From contig NZ_JAJNEL010000001.1 in NCBI RefSeq assembly GCF_029428675.1, positions 6,200,001-6,264,000 of the forward strand: a stretch of 64,000 nucleotides of DNA, in the 5' to 3' direction. The position numbers and the translations under genes are program-made. Below, piece after piece: positions 51,491 through 60,683 of this stretch. Under the pieces are notes generated by a model. The model searched no databases and was not told the DNA's origin. It worked only from the letters and a program-made list of their open reading frames with translations. The stretch is from Streptomyces sp. JH14 (GTDB lineage Bacteria > Actinomycetota > Actinomycetes > Streptomycetales > Streptomycetaceae). The first letter of the stretch is position 1, and each line of letters begins with the position of its first letter.

Positions 51491-51982
51491 ATGGTTGCCC
51501 GACGTGATCCCCAGACCGTTGCCGGCCGGCCGTGCGCCGTCGCGGCGTCCGTGCAGCTGATCGGCGACCGCTGGTCGATGCTGGTGATCCGGGAAGTGAT
51601 CTTCGGTAATCACCAGTTCAGCCAGATCGCCCGCAACACGGGCGCCCCGCGTGACCGGCTGACAGCACGGCTCCGCGACCTGGTCGAGGCGGGGGTGCTC
51701 GAACGCCGCCCCGTAAGCGAGGGCGCCCGCCACGAGGGCTACTACCTCACCGAGGCCGGCGAGGACCTTCGCCACGTCCTGCGGGCACTGCTCGCCTGGG
51801 GCGACAAGTGGGCCGTGACCACCCCTCCGATGCGCCTGGCCCACCACGATCACCCGCTGGAGCTGGAGAGCCACTGCTCCGCCTGCGGCGAGAAGGTCGA
51901 CGACGCCGACCTCACCGAGGAAATGCTGGTGCCCGGCTGGGACATGCGAGGACGACTGGACGAGGTGGTGGCCGAGGCGTGA
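51491..51982 (+). CDS. HxlR-family transcriptional regulator 1
   Basis: The ATG at 51491 gives 163 residues. The winged-helix signature is RPCAVAASVQLIGDRWSMLVIREVIFGNHQFSQIARNTGAPRDRLTARLRDLVEAGVLERRP, followed by YYLTEAGEDLRHVLRALLAWGDKW. The C-terminus has a cysteine pair (HCSACGEKV) that could bind a metal or sense redox. GGAGG lies only one base from the ATG, so the start may be off by a few codons. Confidence 0.82.
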   Translation: MVARRDPQTVAGRPCAVAASVQLIGDRWSMLVIREVIFGNHQFSQIARNTGAPRDRLTARLRDLVEAGVLERRPVSEGARHEGYYLTEAGEDLRHVLRALLAWGDKWAVTTPPMRLAHHDHPLELESHCSACGEKVDDADLTEEMLVPGWDMRGRLDEVVAEA

Positions 51983-52151
51983 GGGTGGCGCCGCCGGCGC
52001 GGGTACGGCGGCCTTCCCCATCGCCCCGGGCGGGGCTCGCGATCCGGCCCCGTGCCGCGATGAATCTGATGCCGTTCCGGAGCCTTTTCGGCCATGCGCA
52101 GCGGATCTGCCGCCGATGCGCGGCAGACCGGTCGGAAGGGCCCGAGGGGCC

Positions 52152-52637
52152 CTAAAGCCGGGTCGACCGCACCGTGACCTCCTCGGGTTTCACCTCATGC
52201 CCCGCGGCGCACATCAGCCGTGCGGCCACCGGCTCGTCGCAGTCCGTGTGGTGCAGAGTCAGCGGGGGCCCCGAGGACCGGGGCACGTGCTGGTCCCCCC
52301 ACTGCATGAGCGCGACCAGAACCGGCTGGAAGTCCACGCCGGCCGGGGTCAGCACGTATTCATGCCGGGTGCGCTGTCCGGGCTCCTGGTAGGGGCGGCG
52401 CTCCAGAAGCCCCGCGGCCACCAGTTCCCGCAGGCGTGCCGCGGCGACGGCCTCCGTGATGCCGACGCGTTGTACGAAGTCGTCGTACCGGGTGGTCCCG
52501 TAGTGCGCCTCGCGCATGATGAGCATGGCGGACCGGGTTCCGAGAACGCGCATCGTCCCGTCGATGGAGCAGTCGTCAGCAGTCCACGTTGTCCGGTCGG
52601 CCAATTCACCCACCAAGGTCATGTGCGTCGATTCCAT
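52152..52637 (-). CDS. HxlR-family transcriptional regulator 2
   Basis: The ATG at 52637 (MESTHMTLVG) has GAGGAGG upstream. The 161-residue product has the HxlR helix-turn-helix CSIDGTMRVLGTRSAMLIMREAHYGTTRYDDFVQRVGITEAVAAARLRELVAAGLLERRP. It is divergent from the broken MFS gene, with 58 bp between starts, so it probably repressed that exporter. A C-terminal MCAAGHEV segment parallels the cysteine pair of regulator 1. Confidence 0.82.
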   Translation of the reverse strand: MESTHMTLVGELADRTTWTADDCSIDGTMRVLGTRSAMLIMREAHYGTTRYDDFVQRVGITEAVAAARLRELVAAGLLERRPYQEPGQRTRHEYVLTPAGVDFQPVLVALMQWGDQHVPRSSGPPLTLHHTDCDEPVAARLMCAAGHEVKPEEVTVRSTRL

Positions 52638-52695
52638 GACCACCTCCTCTGGCTGCAATTTTACATAGCCAGCCGGGAAAGGTAACGTTCTGACT

Positions 52696-53180
52696 ATGGC
52701 ATTCTCAAGTCAGGTGGCCGTGGAGCCGACACCCGGCCGGCGCGGCAGCGACCGGGCATCGTACTGACCGTGCTGTGTGCGTCCGGCTTCATGGCAGGCC
52801 TGGACGTGTTCATCGTGAACGTGGCTCTCGACGACATCGGCCATGACTTCCCCGGCGCCTCCCTGGCGGACATGAGCTGGATCCTGAACGCCTATGCCAT
52901 CGCCTACGCCGCGCTGCTGGTGCCGCTGGGCAGCCTGGCCGACCGCTACGGCGCCAAGCGCGGCTTGCTGCTGGGCCTGACGTTGTTCACCTCGGCCAGC
53001 GCCGCGTGTGCGGCCAGCCCCGGACTGTGGGCTCTGGTCCTCTTCCGGGGCTTGCAGTCAGTGGGAGCGGCGGCGCTGACCCCGGCCAGCCTGGGCCTGT
53101 TGCTTGCGGCCACGGCCCCCGAACGGCGCGCCAGGGCGGTGCGGATCTGGTCCGCCTCCGGAGCCCTGGCCGCGGAGTAG
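52696..53180 (+). pseudogene. MFS exporter 1, frameshifted and truncated
   Basis: The ATG at 52696 starts MAFSSQVAVEPTPGRRGSDR and stops; adding one G to the GGG run near 52754 would lead directly into IVLTVLCASGFMAGLDVFIVNVALDDIG, the first helix of a DHA2-type exporter with the motif LGSLADRYGAKR. The frame then ends at LAAE just after helix 4, so only about 150 of 450 residues remain. The next MFS gene begins 24 bases later. Confidence 0.7.
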
Positions 53181-53204
53181 GTTCTTCGAACCCAGGGGGA
53201 CGAC

Positions 53205-54682
53205 ATGTCCGCACCGGAACCCGCCACTTCGCTGTCCCGGCACGGCGATCCGCCGCGGTCCGCGCCCGCCGGGGGCACAGCCCGTTGCGCATCCTCGCGC
53301 TCAGCAGCTTCGGCGTGTTCGTCGTCTTCCTGGACACCACGATCGTCAACGTGGCCTTCGAGACGATCAGCCGCAGTTTCGACACCACCGCGAGCAAGCT
53401 GGCGTGGGTCCTCAGCGCCTACAGCCTGGCCTTCGCGGCGATCCTCGTCCCCGCCGGCCGTCTGGCGGACCGCTACGGCCGCAAGAAGATCTTCCTGATC
53501 GGTCTCGGCGGGTTCGCCCTCATGAGCGCGCTGTGCGGGCTCGCCCCCACGCCCGGTGTGCTCATCGCCGGACGGGCGCTTCAGGCGGTGTTCGAGGCCC
53601 TTGTCGTCCCCACGTCGTTGGCCCTGGTCCTGCCGGAGTTCCCTGGAGCCCGGCGGCATGTCGCGGTCGGCACCTGGGGGGCCATGGGTGCCGCCGCTGC
53701 GGCCTGCGGGCCGACGCTCGGCGCACTCCTCACGCAGTACGCGTCCTGGCGCTGGATTTTCCTGGTCAACGTGCCGATCTGCGCGGTCATGATCGTTTTC
53801 GGCGAGCGGATCCTGCGCGAGTCCCGCGATCCGCACGCCGGGGGGATCCCCGATCCGGTTGCTGTGGTGCTGGTGGCCGCGGTTCCCGCTGCTTTGAGCT
53901 ACGCCGTCATCGAGGGCCCCACCCGGGGCTGGAGTTCGGCCGTCGTCATCGCCGCGTTCGTGGGGGCCGTCGTGCTGACCCCGCTGCTGCTGTGGCGCTC
54001 GGCGACGGCGGCCCAGCCGGTGATCGATCTGTCGCTGTTCCGCGACCGGCAGTTCAGCCTGATGAACCTGGCGATGCTGCTGTTCTCCGTGTCATTCTTC
54101 GGGATGCTGCTGAGCAACGTCATCTTCTTGCAGCAGGTCTGGGGGTATTCGGTTCTGCGGGCTGCTCTGGCCGGCGCTCCGGGGCCGCTGCTCGTGGCGT
54201 TCATCGCCCGTCCGACCAGCGGCCTGGCGGCGCGGATCGGGTTCCGGCCCGTTCTTCTTCTCGGTGGTGTGACCTGGATGGCCGGGGCCGTGCTTCTCGC
54301 GGTCGGAGTCGGCGCCTCGCCCCACTGGGCCACGCACTGGCTGCCCGCCGTGCTGCTGACCGGTGCCGGTATCGGCCTGACGCTGCCCGTCCAGGCCGGC
54401 GCCGCGGTCGCGTCACTACCCGACCACAGGAGCGGGACGGGTTCCGCCGTGAGCCAGAGTTTCCGGCAACTGGGTGCCGTGCTCGGCATCAGTCTGTTCG
54501 TCGCCGTCGTCGGGGATTCCGGGCCGGCACAGGCTGTCGGTGCTTTCCAGCACGTGTGGTGGGTGTTCGGCGCGGTGGGCCTGGTCAGCGGACTGATCGT
54601 CTGCCTTCCGCTACAGGCTCGCGGTCCCGACGGACCGGAGCCGGTCGGGGCCGTCGGCGCGGCGGGCAACATCTCGCATTGA
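53205..54682 (+). pseudogene. MFS exporter 2 (DHA2 type), apparent single frameshift
   Basis: The ATG at 53205 has AGGGGGA upstream but its frame leaves the protein at a GGGGG run (53271-53275). One extra G would join MSAPEPATSLSRHG to the long frame SPLRILALSSFGVFVVFLDTTIVNVAFETI and continue for about 14 helices to 54682. Motif A (GRLADRYGRKKIF) and motif C-like GAMGAAAAACGPTLGALL are intact. If the shift is a sequencing error, this is a complete 490-residue proton-driven drug exporter. Otherwise translation could only begin internally at TTG 53284 or GTG 53318. Confidence 0.7.
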
Positions 54683-54728
54683 ATCGCTCGGAGCCCCGTC
54701 CGCCCCGCGACGACCCTGCTCCGCCGTC

Positions 54729-54804
54729 TTTCTGCTGCCTGTGCAGGCAGCAGAAATCCGGGCGGGTGGCCGGACTCTGCTGAGCCCGGCAACCCGCCCG
54801 GATT
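54729..54804. terminator. Two tandem palindromes, bidirectional terminator
   Basis: TTTCTGCTGCCTG (54729-54741) pairs perfectly with CAGGCAGCAGAAA (54744-54756). AATCCGGGCGGGT (54755-54767) pairs with ACCCGCCCGGATT (54792-54804). They lie between convergent genes and would stop transcription from both sides. Confidence 0.75.
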
Positions 54805-54948
54805 CCGTTTCTACCGCGGTCCCTGGAGCAGCGGGTGCATGCATACCTGGTGTCCGCTGTTCACGAAGGGACGTTGTCCGACCCCCTGGTCGGCCGTACT
54901 GGAGCCCTGGGCGTCACCTCCCCGTCCGTGGCAGGGAGCGGAAGCCGC

Positions 54949-55920
54949 TCAGAGGCCCAGCGTGCGGCGCACCCAGTTGGTGCGGGCCTCACGGGACGCG
55001 ACGCCGATGGCCGTGTCCGCGGCGACGAGCTCGTAGAGGTGGAAACCACCCGCCCAGACGTGCAGTTCGGCCGAACCACCGGCCGCCCAGATCGACGAGG
55101 CGTACGCGGCGCTCTCGTCACGGAAGACCTCCGCGCTGCCGACCTCGATGTAGGCGGGAGGCAGGTTGGAGAGGTCGGTGGCCCGGCTCGGGGACTCGTA
55201 GGGGGAGACGTCGTCGGTGCCGCGGCGGTCCCCCAGGACGGCGTTCCAGCCGGTGAGGTTGCTGTTGCGGTCCCAGACGCCGATGCCGTCGATCTGATGG
55301 CTGGAGACCGTGTCGTTGCGGTCGTCGAGCATCGGGTACATGAGCAGCTGGCCGGCCAGGGAAGGGCCGTTCTTGTCCCGGGCCAGGAGCGTGACGGCGG
55401 CCGCCACGCCACCGCCCGCGCTGCCGCCGACCGCGATCAGCTTGTCCGCGGCGAAGCCGAGCTCCTCGGCGTGCTCCGCGGTCCACTTCAGAGCGGCGTA
55501 GGAGTCCTCGACCTGGGCGGGAGCCGGGTTCTCCGGGGCCAGCCGGTACTCCACCGTGACGACGACGGCATCCAGCTGCTCGACGTAGTCGACGATCGGC
55601 GCGATCCCGACGAAGCGGTCGCCGAAGATCAGCCCGCCGACGTGGGTGAAGAAGAAGCCCGGGCCGGGGGTGCGGTGGTCGGTGCGGCGGAAGACGGAGA
55701 CCAGCAGGTCCGGGGCGCCTTCGGGGCCGGGGATCGTGCGCTCGAAGTGCTCGATCGGGCGGTCCTTGATGAGCTCCTCGACGCCGGGCGTGAAGCCGCC
55801 GGACCGCAGTGCCGGGATGTCCTCGGGGTACAGGGAGGAGTTGAAGGACTGCAGAACGACGTCGAGGACGGGCTTGAGCTCGCGGTCGAACGGCGGGGCG
55901 GGGTACTTCGCGTTGGACAT
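54949..55920 (-). CDS. HSL-type alpha/beta hydrolase (esterase)
   Basis: The ATG at 55920 (MSNAKYPAPPF) has GAGG upstream and is preferred to the longer frame from 56049. The 323-residue enzyme has FFFTHVGGLIFGD (oxyanion HGGG variant, HVGG), the nucleophile AVGGSAGGGVAAA, the acid in DESAAYAS and the histidine in AGGFHLYEL. It belongs to the hormone-sensitive-lipase/acetyl-esterase family. The variant oxyanion motif may alter activity. An inverted repeat 80 bases upstream suggests TetR control. Confidence 0.85.
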   Translation of the reverse strand: MSNAKYPAPPFDRELKPVLDVVLQSFNSSLYPEDIPALRSGGFTPGVEELIKDRPIEHFERTIPGPEGAPDLLVSVFRRTDHRTPGPGFFFTHVGGLIFGDRFVGIAPIVDYVEQLDAVVVTVEYRLAPENPAPAQVEDSYAALKWTAEHAEELGFAADKLIAVGGSAGGGVAAAVTLLARDKNGPSLAGQLLMYPMLDDRNDTVSSHQIDGIGVWDRNSNLTGWNAVLGDRRGTDDVSPYESPSRATDLSNLPPAYIEVGSAEVFRDESAAYASSIWAAGGSAELHVWAGGFHLYELVAADTAIGVASREARTNWVRRTLGL

Positions 55921-56000
55921 GGTGACCTCAGGGATACAGGCCGCACGAGAGGGCGGCTTCGACGCCTGCTGACTTGCAGGTTGTGAAGTCAGCTTAGCAG

Positions 56001-56017
56001 TGACTGACCGGCAGTCA
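56001..56017. promoter_or_regulatory. TetR-type operator before the esterase
   Basis: TGACTG-ACCGG-CAGTCA, a perfect 6-bp inverted repeat. Its arms resemble the TGACT/AGTCA palindrome before the neighbouring TetR gene, including a shared trailing AGTCATTC, so one TetR may bind both. Confidence 0.55.
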
Positions 56018-56114
56018 TTCGCGCCATCCTGGAAAGTGCCGTGATGCACGTCACGGTCTCGTCCGGCCGTGGGCGAGCCGGACGGCTCGGCAGGCGCAAG
56101 GCGTGCCGAACGCC

Positions 56115-56154
56115 TGCGGGGGCGGCCGGCAGACGACTGCCGGCCGCCCCCGCA
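56115..56154 (-). terminator. Perfect 17-bp terminator hairpin
   Basis: TGCGGGGGCGGCCGGCA (56115-56131), 6-nt loop, then its exact complement (56138-56154). It lies just after the leftward TetR gene. Confidence 0.75.
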
Positions 56155-56193
56155 AGTGAGGAGCCGATTACATCCCTGGCGCCGGGTGCCCGG

Positions 56194-56814
56194 TTATCCG
56201 CGCCCGGTTTCCCTGAGCCCGAACACGGCACGGGTCATGTGACCCGAGGCCGTCACCACTTCCTCGTGGGAGAGGGGCGCGAAGCCGGTGATCGCGTCCG
56301 TGACGGCCCCGCAGAACCCGTGGAAAAGGGCCCGGGCCATCATGTCCGGCTGTTGGCAGGTGACTTCGCCGCTCTTGACGCCCTCCTGCGCGGCAGCCGC
56401 GATCATGCCGATCAGACGTTCGTTGGCGGCCGCGTGCACTTCCTGGGCGCCCGCCCCGTCGTACAGGACCTGGTGGAGGTCGGCGTGGTCGAGTGCGAAC
56501 CGGCAGAGCGATTCCAGGACGTCCACGAGTCTCCTGCCCAGGGGCACGTCCGTATCGCCGAGGATCTTCTCGCCGACGCCGGCGAAGTTGTCCATGTGGC
56601 GTTCCCACAGGGCCGCGGCCGCCTCGTCCTTGGTCTTGAAGTACAGGTAGAACGTGCCTTTGGAGACCTCGGCGAGGGTCGTGATCTCCTCGATCTTGGC
56701 GTCGGCGATGCCTTTGCGGGCGAACACCTCGGCCGCGGCGTCGAGGATGTCCTTGCGGCGCTCCTCCGGCGGCTTGGCGACCCGTTTCCTCTTGGCGGTG
56801 GCGGGGGTTCCCAT
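56194..56814 (-). CDS. TetR-family regulator 1
   Basis: The ATG at 56814 (MGTPATAKR) has GAAGGAG upstream. The 206-residue product starts with RRKDILDAAAEVFARKGIADAKIEEITTLAEVSKGTFYLYFKTKDEA, a complete TetR helix-turn-helix; the C-terminal ligand domain is unassigned. Palindromes fit it controlling itself and the downstream esterase. Confidence 0.88.
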   Translation of the reverse strand: MGTPATAKRKRVAKPPEERRKDILDAAAEVFARKGIADAKIEEITTLAEVSKGTFYLYFKTKDEAAAALWERHMDNFAGVGEKILGDTDVPLGRRLVDVLESLCRFALDHADLHQVLYDGAGAQEVHAAANERLIGMIAAAAQEGVKSGEVTCQQPDMMARALFHGFCGAVTDAITGFAPLSHEEVVTASGHMTRAVFGLRETGRG

Positions 56815-56858
56815 CGGCGCTCCTTCTGTCGTCGCGCCTGTCCGCACGACCGAATGAC

Positions 56859-56871
56859 TGACTCCAAGTCA
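56859..56871. promoter_or_regulatory. Operator-like palindrome before TetR 1
   Basis: TGACT-CCA-AGTCA, 45 bases before the TetR start and matching the TGACTG arms before the esterase. Confidence 0.5.
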
Positions 56872-56950
56872 ATCGTACGCTCCTGGCAAAAGCGCCCGTT
56901 TCCGGTCGTGCGGACGGTGGCGATGTGTCGGCCGCCCGCGAGGGCGGCGG

Positions 56951-57733
56951 TCAGACCGCCTTGTGCTGGCCGCCGTCGACCAGGTAGTCGGCACCCGTGA
57001 TGCTGGCCGCGGCGTCCGACAGGAGGAAGGCGATGGCGGACGCGATTTCTTCGGGCTCGACGAACCGGCCGGTGGTGATGCCCAGCGCTCCGGGCGCCTG
57101 CTTGAGGAAGGTGGGGATGTCCATGCCGAAGGCCGCCGCGATCTGGCCGCCGAACTTCTCCGGGCCGTCGTAGATGGAGCTGCGGACGAAGCCGGGGGAG
57201 ACGGTGTTGACGCGGATGCCCTGCGGGCCGAACTCCTCCGCGAGGGTCTTGCCGAGCGCGGTGACCGCGGCCTTGGCGGCGGCATAGGCCACCGGGCCGA
57301 GGCCCGGCAGACGAGCGGCCACCGTGGACACGTTCACGATGGCGCCCTTGCGCTCCACGAGGCTGGGCAGGGCGGCCCGGGTGACCCGGACCGTGCTGAG
57401 CAGGTTGATGTCGAGGATGGACGTCCACTTCTCGTCATCGGTGTCGAGGAAGCCCTGGACGGCCAGGTCGTCGCCGCCGCCGACATTGTTGACGAGCAGA
57501 TCGATTCCGCCCAGCTCTGCCAGCGCCTGCTCGACCAGGGTGTGCGCACCCTCCGCGGTGGAGAGGTCGGCGGCCACCCCGATGGCGCCCGTCTCTTTCA
57601 GTTCGGTGGTGATCGTGCGGGAGGCGCCGACGACGCGGACGCCCTCGGCGATGAGTGCCTTGACCGTGGCCAGTCCGATGCCGCGGCTGGCGCCGGTGAC
57701 GACGGCAGTCTTGGAGGCGAGCTTCAGATCCAT
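56951..57733 (-). CDS. SDR-family oxidoreductase
   Basis: A 260-residue classical SDR with TGASRGIGLATVKAL (cofactor), LLVNNVGGG, the serine in VNVSTVAARLPG, the catalytic YAAAKAAV and the C-terminal SITGADYLVDGG. It uses NAD(P)H on an alcohol or ketone. It is encoded downstream of a TetR gene in the same direction, with a palindrome between them, suggesting local repression. Confidence 0.9.
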   Translation of the reverse strand: MDLKLASKTAVVTGASRGIGLATVKALIAEGVRVVGASRTITTELKETGAIGVAADLSTAEGAHTLVEQALAELGGIDLLVNNVGGGDDLAVQGFLDTDDEKWTSILDINLLSTVRVTRAALPSLVERKGAIVNVSTVAARLPGLGPVAYAAAKAAVTALGKTLAEEFGPQGIRVNTVSPGFVRSSIYDGPEKFGGQIAAAFGMDIPTFLKQAPGALGITTGRFVEPEEIASAIAFLLSDAAASITGADYLVDGGQHKAV

Positions 57734-57747
57734 GGGACATCCTTTTC

Positions 57748-57764
57748 TTGAACTCTAGGTACAA
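57748..57764. promoter_or_regulatory. Operator-like palindrome between TetR 2 and SDR
   Basis: TTGAAC-TCTAG-GTACAA, an imperfect 6-bp inverted repeat 15 bases before the SDR start codon. It probably binds the TetR encoded just upstream. Confidence 0.45.
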
Positions 57765-57814
57765 AATGTGGGTATGGGTGCACCACGTCCCGGCCGCTTG
57801 TCGCGCGGGTGTGG

Positions 57815-58393
57815 TCAGAGCAGGTCGATGGTGGTGTCGATCACTCTCGCGAGCCGGTCGGGCCCCGGCTCGACACGGCCCATGAGCCGCATGCCGGTCA
57901 CCGTGTTGAGCAGCAGGCTGGCCAGCGCCTTCGCGTCACGCTCGGTGCTGATCTCTCCCGCGCGCTGGCCTTCTTCCAGCAGGGCCTGGAAGGCGTCCTC
58001 CGTGCGGTCGAGCAGGCCCCGGATCTGGGTCGTCACGGATTCATCCGTGACCCCGAACTCGGCGGCGCTGTTCATAGCCAGGCAGCCGCGGCGCCCGGGG
58101 TCGGCGAGGTCCGTCTCGGCGAGGACGTGCAGCGCCCTGCGCAGGCGCTCCTTCACCGGGCTGGAGTCCTCCAAGAGGCCTTTCACGGTCGATGCCTGGA
58201 TCTCCAGGTAACGGCGCAGCGCCAGGCCGAACAGCTGGCGTTTGCTGCCGAAGGCGTTGTAGAGACTGCCCTTGCCGATACCCAGGGAGTCAGCAAGGTG
58301 CTGAGGCGTGGTGGCGCCGTATCCCTGGCTCCAAAACACCTGCATCGCCTGCTCGATGGCTGCGTCCGGATCGAACTCTTTGGGCCTTCCCAT
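57815..58393 (-). CDS. TetR-family regulator 2
   Basis: A 192-residue protein beginning MGRPKEFDPDAAIEQAMQVFWSQGYGATTPQHLADSLGIGKGSLYNAFGSKRQLF, a clear TetR helix-turn-helix of the type that has RRGCLAMNSAAEF in the ligand domain. Such regulators commonly govern an adjacent SDR, here at 56951-57733. Confidence 0.88.
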   Translation of the reverse strand: MGRPKEFDPDAAIEQAMQVFWSQGYGATTPQHLADSLGIGKGSLYNAFGSKRQLFGLALRRYLEIQASTVKGLLEDSSPVKERLRRALHVLAETDLADPGRRGCLAMNSAAEFGVTDESVTTQIRGLLDRTEDAFQALLEEGQRAGEISTERDAKALASLLLNTVTGMRLMGRVEPGPDRLARVIDTTIDLL

Positions 58394-58416
58394 GGAGAGG
58401 ACCCTAACAGGATTTC

Positions 58417-58430
58417 TGACCTGGAAGTCA
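58417..58430. promoter_or_regulatory. Inverted repeat before TetR 2
   Basis: TGAC-CTGGAA-GTCA, 25 bases before the TetR 2 start. A possible autoregulatory site. Confidence 0.35.
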
Positions 58431-58950
58431 AGTATGCAAATCGCGCCTCGCGTGCCGACTCGGCGGGAGGTCTGTGTGCACGGCCGTCGGCGGCCGGCGG
58501 GCGACCAGCCGGACTCTTCTCGCGGCCTGTGTGGCCCGAGGCGGTCACGGTGTTGCCCCTGTCGGTGGTGAGCTGCGGCGCCGTCGGCGCGTGCAGCCCC
58601 TCAAAGGCCCCCTCGTACTTGGTGTTCCCGTAGTCGGCAGTGTGCGCCATCTGGCTATGGCGGGCTAAAGTCAGAAGAGGGCGGGTGCGGTCAGTATCCC
58701 CGCGACGCGTCCGCAAGGCCCTGCCCTGCCAAGCAGAGGCACTACGTCGAAGGGCACACCAGTCATGGCACCTGAGAGTCCCCCCGCCGAGGCGTCGGGA
58801 GTCTTGGGGCGGTCTTCCTGCTCATCGCCTCGGCTGCGGCGCGATGCAACTGACCGGTCCCTGTGTCCGGGATGACCCCCAGGATCCGGAAGCGGCCGTT
58901 CGTGCCGTGCGCCGCGGACTGCCGTGGACGCCGAGGGAAGCCGGCGAGTC
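58431..58950. other. Stretch without a supported gene
   Basis: About 520 bases. Several frames are open on both strands because of high GC, but none has a ribosome site, family match or clean codon pattern. It probably holds decayed sequence. Confidence 0.4.
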
Positions 58951-59252
58951 TCAGCCCGGAGAGGCTGGGGCCGGGAACGGCAGGCAACTGCTCGTGGCGT
59001 GGGCGAGTAGCCGGTCCGCCACGTTGTGCGGCTTCGCCCGGGTGGGCGCGGTTCGGTGTCCGCCGCTGACGAGGGCGGGGATCTTGCCCGTGTCCACCGT
59101 GATCGCAGAGGCTTTACGGCCGGGTCGAGCAGCGTGTACGCCGTGCCCGGTGTGGTCGGCCGGGCGGCGCGACCGGCCGCCGAGTCGGGCAGGGCGGCGT
59201 AGCCGCCGCCGTGCACACTGCCGACCGTGGTGTAGCGCTCCTCGCCCGGCAC
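58951..59252 (-). pseudogene. PaaI-type thioesterase (hotdog fold) remnant
   Basis: Leftward: PGEERYTTVGSVHGGGYAALPDSAAG and TPGTAYTLLDPAVKPLRS in one frame, then VTVDTGKIPALVSGGHRTAPTRAKPHNVADRLLAHATSSCLPF in another. This is the PaaI/ACOT13-like fold with its HGG..LLD active region. At least one frame change near 59100 and lost residues show decay. Confidence 0.6.
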
Positions 59253-59773
59253 CCAGCCCGGCGAGGCTGTGCTACACCTCCTCCCGTGCGAAGTCCGCAG
59301 TGGCCGTGACGGCGGAGTCCTCCCGCTCGTACCTGCGGGTCCGGCCCACGGTGTCGCCTTCTACCTGGCTTTGTAAGGCGAAAGCTAGCCCTGGGTGGCC
59401 TGAGTGTCAATCATGGAAGCCAGGCGGGTTGCCCAGTCATGGTGGCCCGTCCGGGCGGTACGCCGCGGTCGGCTGTCGGCCCGGCGTTCCGCGACGCCTC
59501 TGCGCCGGCCCCGGGTCCACCGCGGATCCCGGCCCCGTGAGGGTCAGGGTGCGGTCGGAGACCGAGGTGTCGCCGGCCGGGGCGGGCGGGGTGGCCGACA
59601 GCCCAGGCCGTGCATCCGCAGGGCCTGCCGGGTGTACGTCCACGGAGGTGTCGGCCGGCCGGTCCGGGATGCTCGGCTTCCCGTGGCGCCGCGCCACGAG
59701 GGCCCGAGCGCCGAGGGCCTATGCGGCGCGACTGCTCGGTGGACTCCCGGGGACCTGGAAGTCCCGGCTTTGA
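59253..59773. other. Stretch without a supported gene
   Basis: About 520 bases with only shadow frames. A leftward segment near 59280-59350 (GRTRRYEREDSAVTATADFAREEV) looks like a gene end, perhaps of a decayed neighbour of the thioesterase. Confidence 0.35.
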
Positions 59774-60507
59774 TCAGTGGACGGTGATCTGCGTCAGGTC
59801 GATGGCGACGAGAAGCGGCGTCGGTACGGAGCGGCCGTCCTCGCGGACGGGGACGACGCGGCGGCGAGTGGGGAAGACCAGGCCGGAGACCTCCTTGTGG
59901 GTGTCGCTGTAGTGCGCGGCCGGTGAAGCACCGAGAACCTCTGCGGCGTAGTCGTGGCGACGGAGCAGGCCGGTGGAGTCGAAGTGGAAGACCTGCTCCC
60001 TGCTGTGCGTGGCGATGTCCTCGGGGAACACCGCGCGCAGCCGGCGCCGTCTCTCGCCGGCCTCCTCCCACGGCTCCAGCTCCTCCACCTGCACGCCGGG
60101 CATGGTCAACAGAAAGGGGGCGGTCAGGTAGTTCCACATGGCATAACCCCCGAAGTACAAGGCGTGCAGTCCAAGGCGTGCAGTCCGTCCCACGGCGAGT
60201 CGGGGCCGTGTCCGGTGAAGGCCATGCGTGGGGAACGGCGCTGCGTAAGCACGTTGCCTGCGCGATCCTCGATCCACACCCGGCCGGGAGTGAACACCCC
60301 GCGCAGCCCGGGTCCGGTGAAATCGTGGTACACGAGGTGCTGGCGGCGCACGTCGAGGGCGAAGTCGGCGGTGGCGAAGATCCCTTCCTGCCTGCGCGAG
60401 CCCCACAGGAGCCCGCCCACGGAGCCCCGTACGTGAATCGACCGGACTCGGCGCCAGCGGTCGAGACCGCCGTGGGCAGGGAGTGCGTGGTCCAGGAGAT
60501 CGGACAT
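59774..60507 (-). pseudogene. Hypothetical gene broken by a 14-bp tandem duplication
   Basis: The ATG at 60507 (MSDLLDHALPAHGGLDRWR) with AGAGGA upstream opens a frame through ALDVRRQHLVYHDFTGPGLRGVFTPGRVWIED to SPWDGLHAL. There an exact repeat of AAGGCGTGCAGTCC (60159-60172 and 60173-60186) shifts it. The second frame continues YFGGYAMWNYLTAPFLL ... VPTPLLVAIDLTQITVH to the stop. Removing one copy restores about 239 residues. The family is not recognised; VHGDG-like lipocalin or START-like folds are possible but unsupported. Confidence 0.7.
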
Positions 60508-60616
60508 GTCGCGATTCCTCTTCGTGTTCATGTGTTCATGGCGGCGGGCACAGCTTCGGCCACGCACCCGTCCGTGAAGTCAGTTGGAAAATCAAACCAG
60601 ATTTGCCTTACTCGCC

Positions 60617-60667
60617 TTGACTCGGGGCGTCGCGCCTGCCTAGTGTCCTAGGTAGACAGAACGTTCT
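60617..60667 (+). promoter_or_regulatory. Promoter and palindrome before the alpha/beta hydrolase
   Basis: TTGACT (60617-60622) and TAGTGT (60641-60646) are spaced by 18 bases, a plausible sigma-70-type promoter. A perfect AGAACGTTCT palindrome follows at 60658-60667, overlapping the expected early transcript; the TetR encoded at 62560 could bind it. Confidence 0.5.
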
Positions 60668-60683
60668 CCCTCTTGGAGTCGAC

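Noticed and set aside
58640..59773. 377-residue + strand frame
   Set aside because: It is composed of Arg/Pro/Ser-rich shadow sequence over thioesterase fragments on the other strand, without a start signal.
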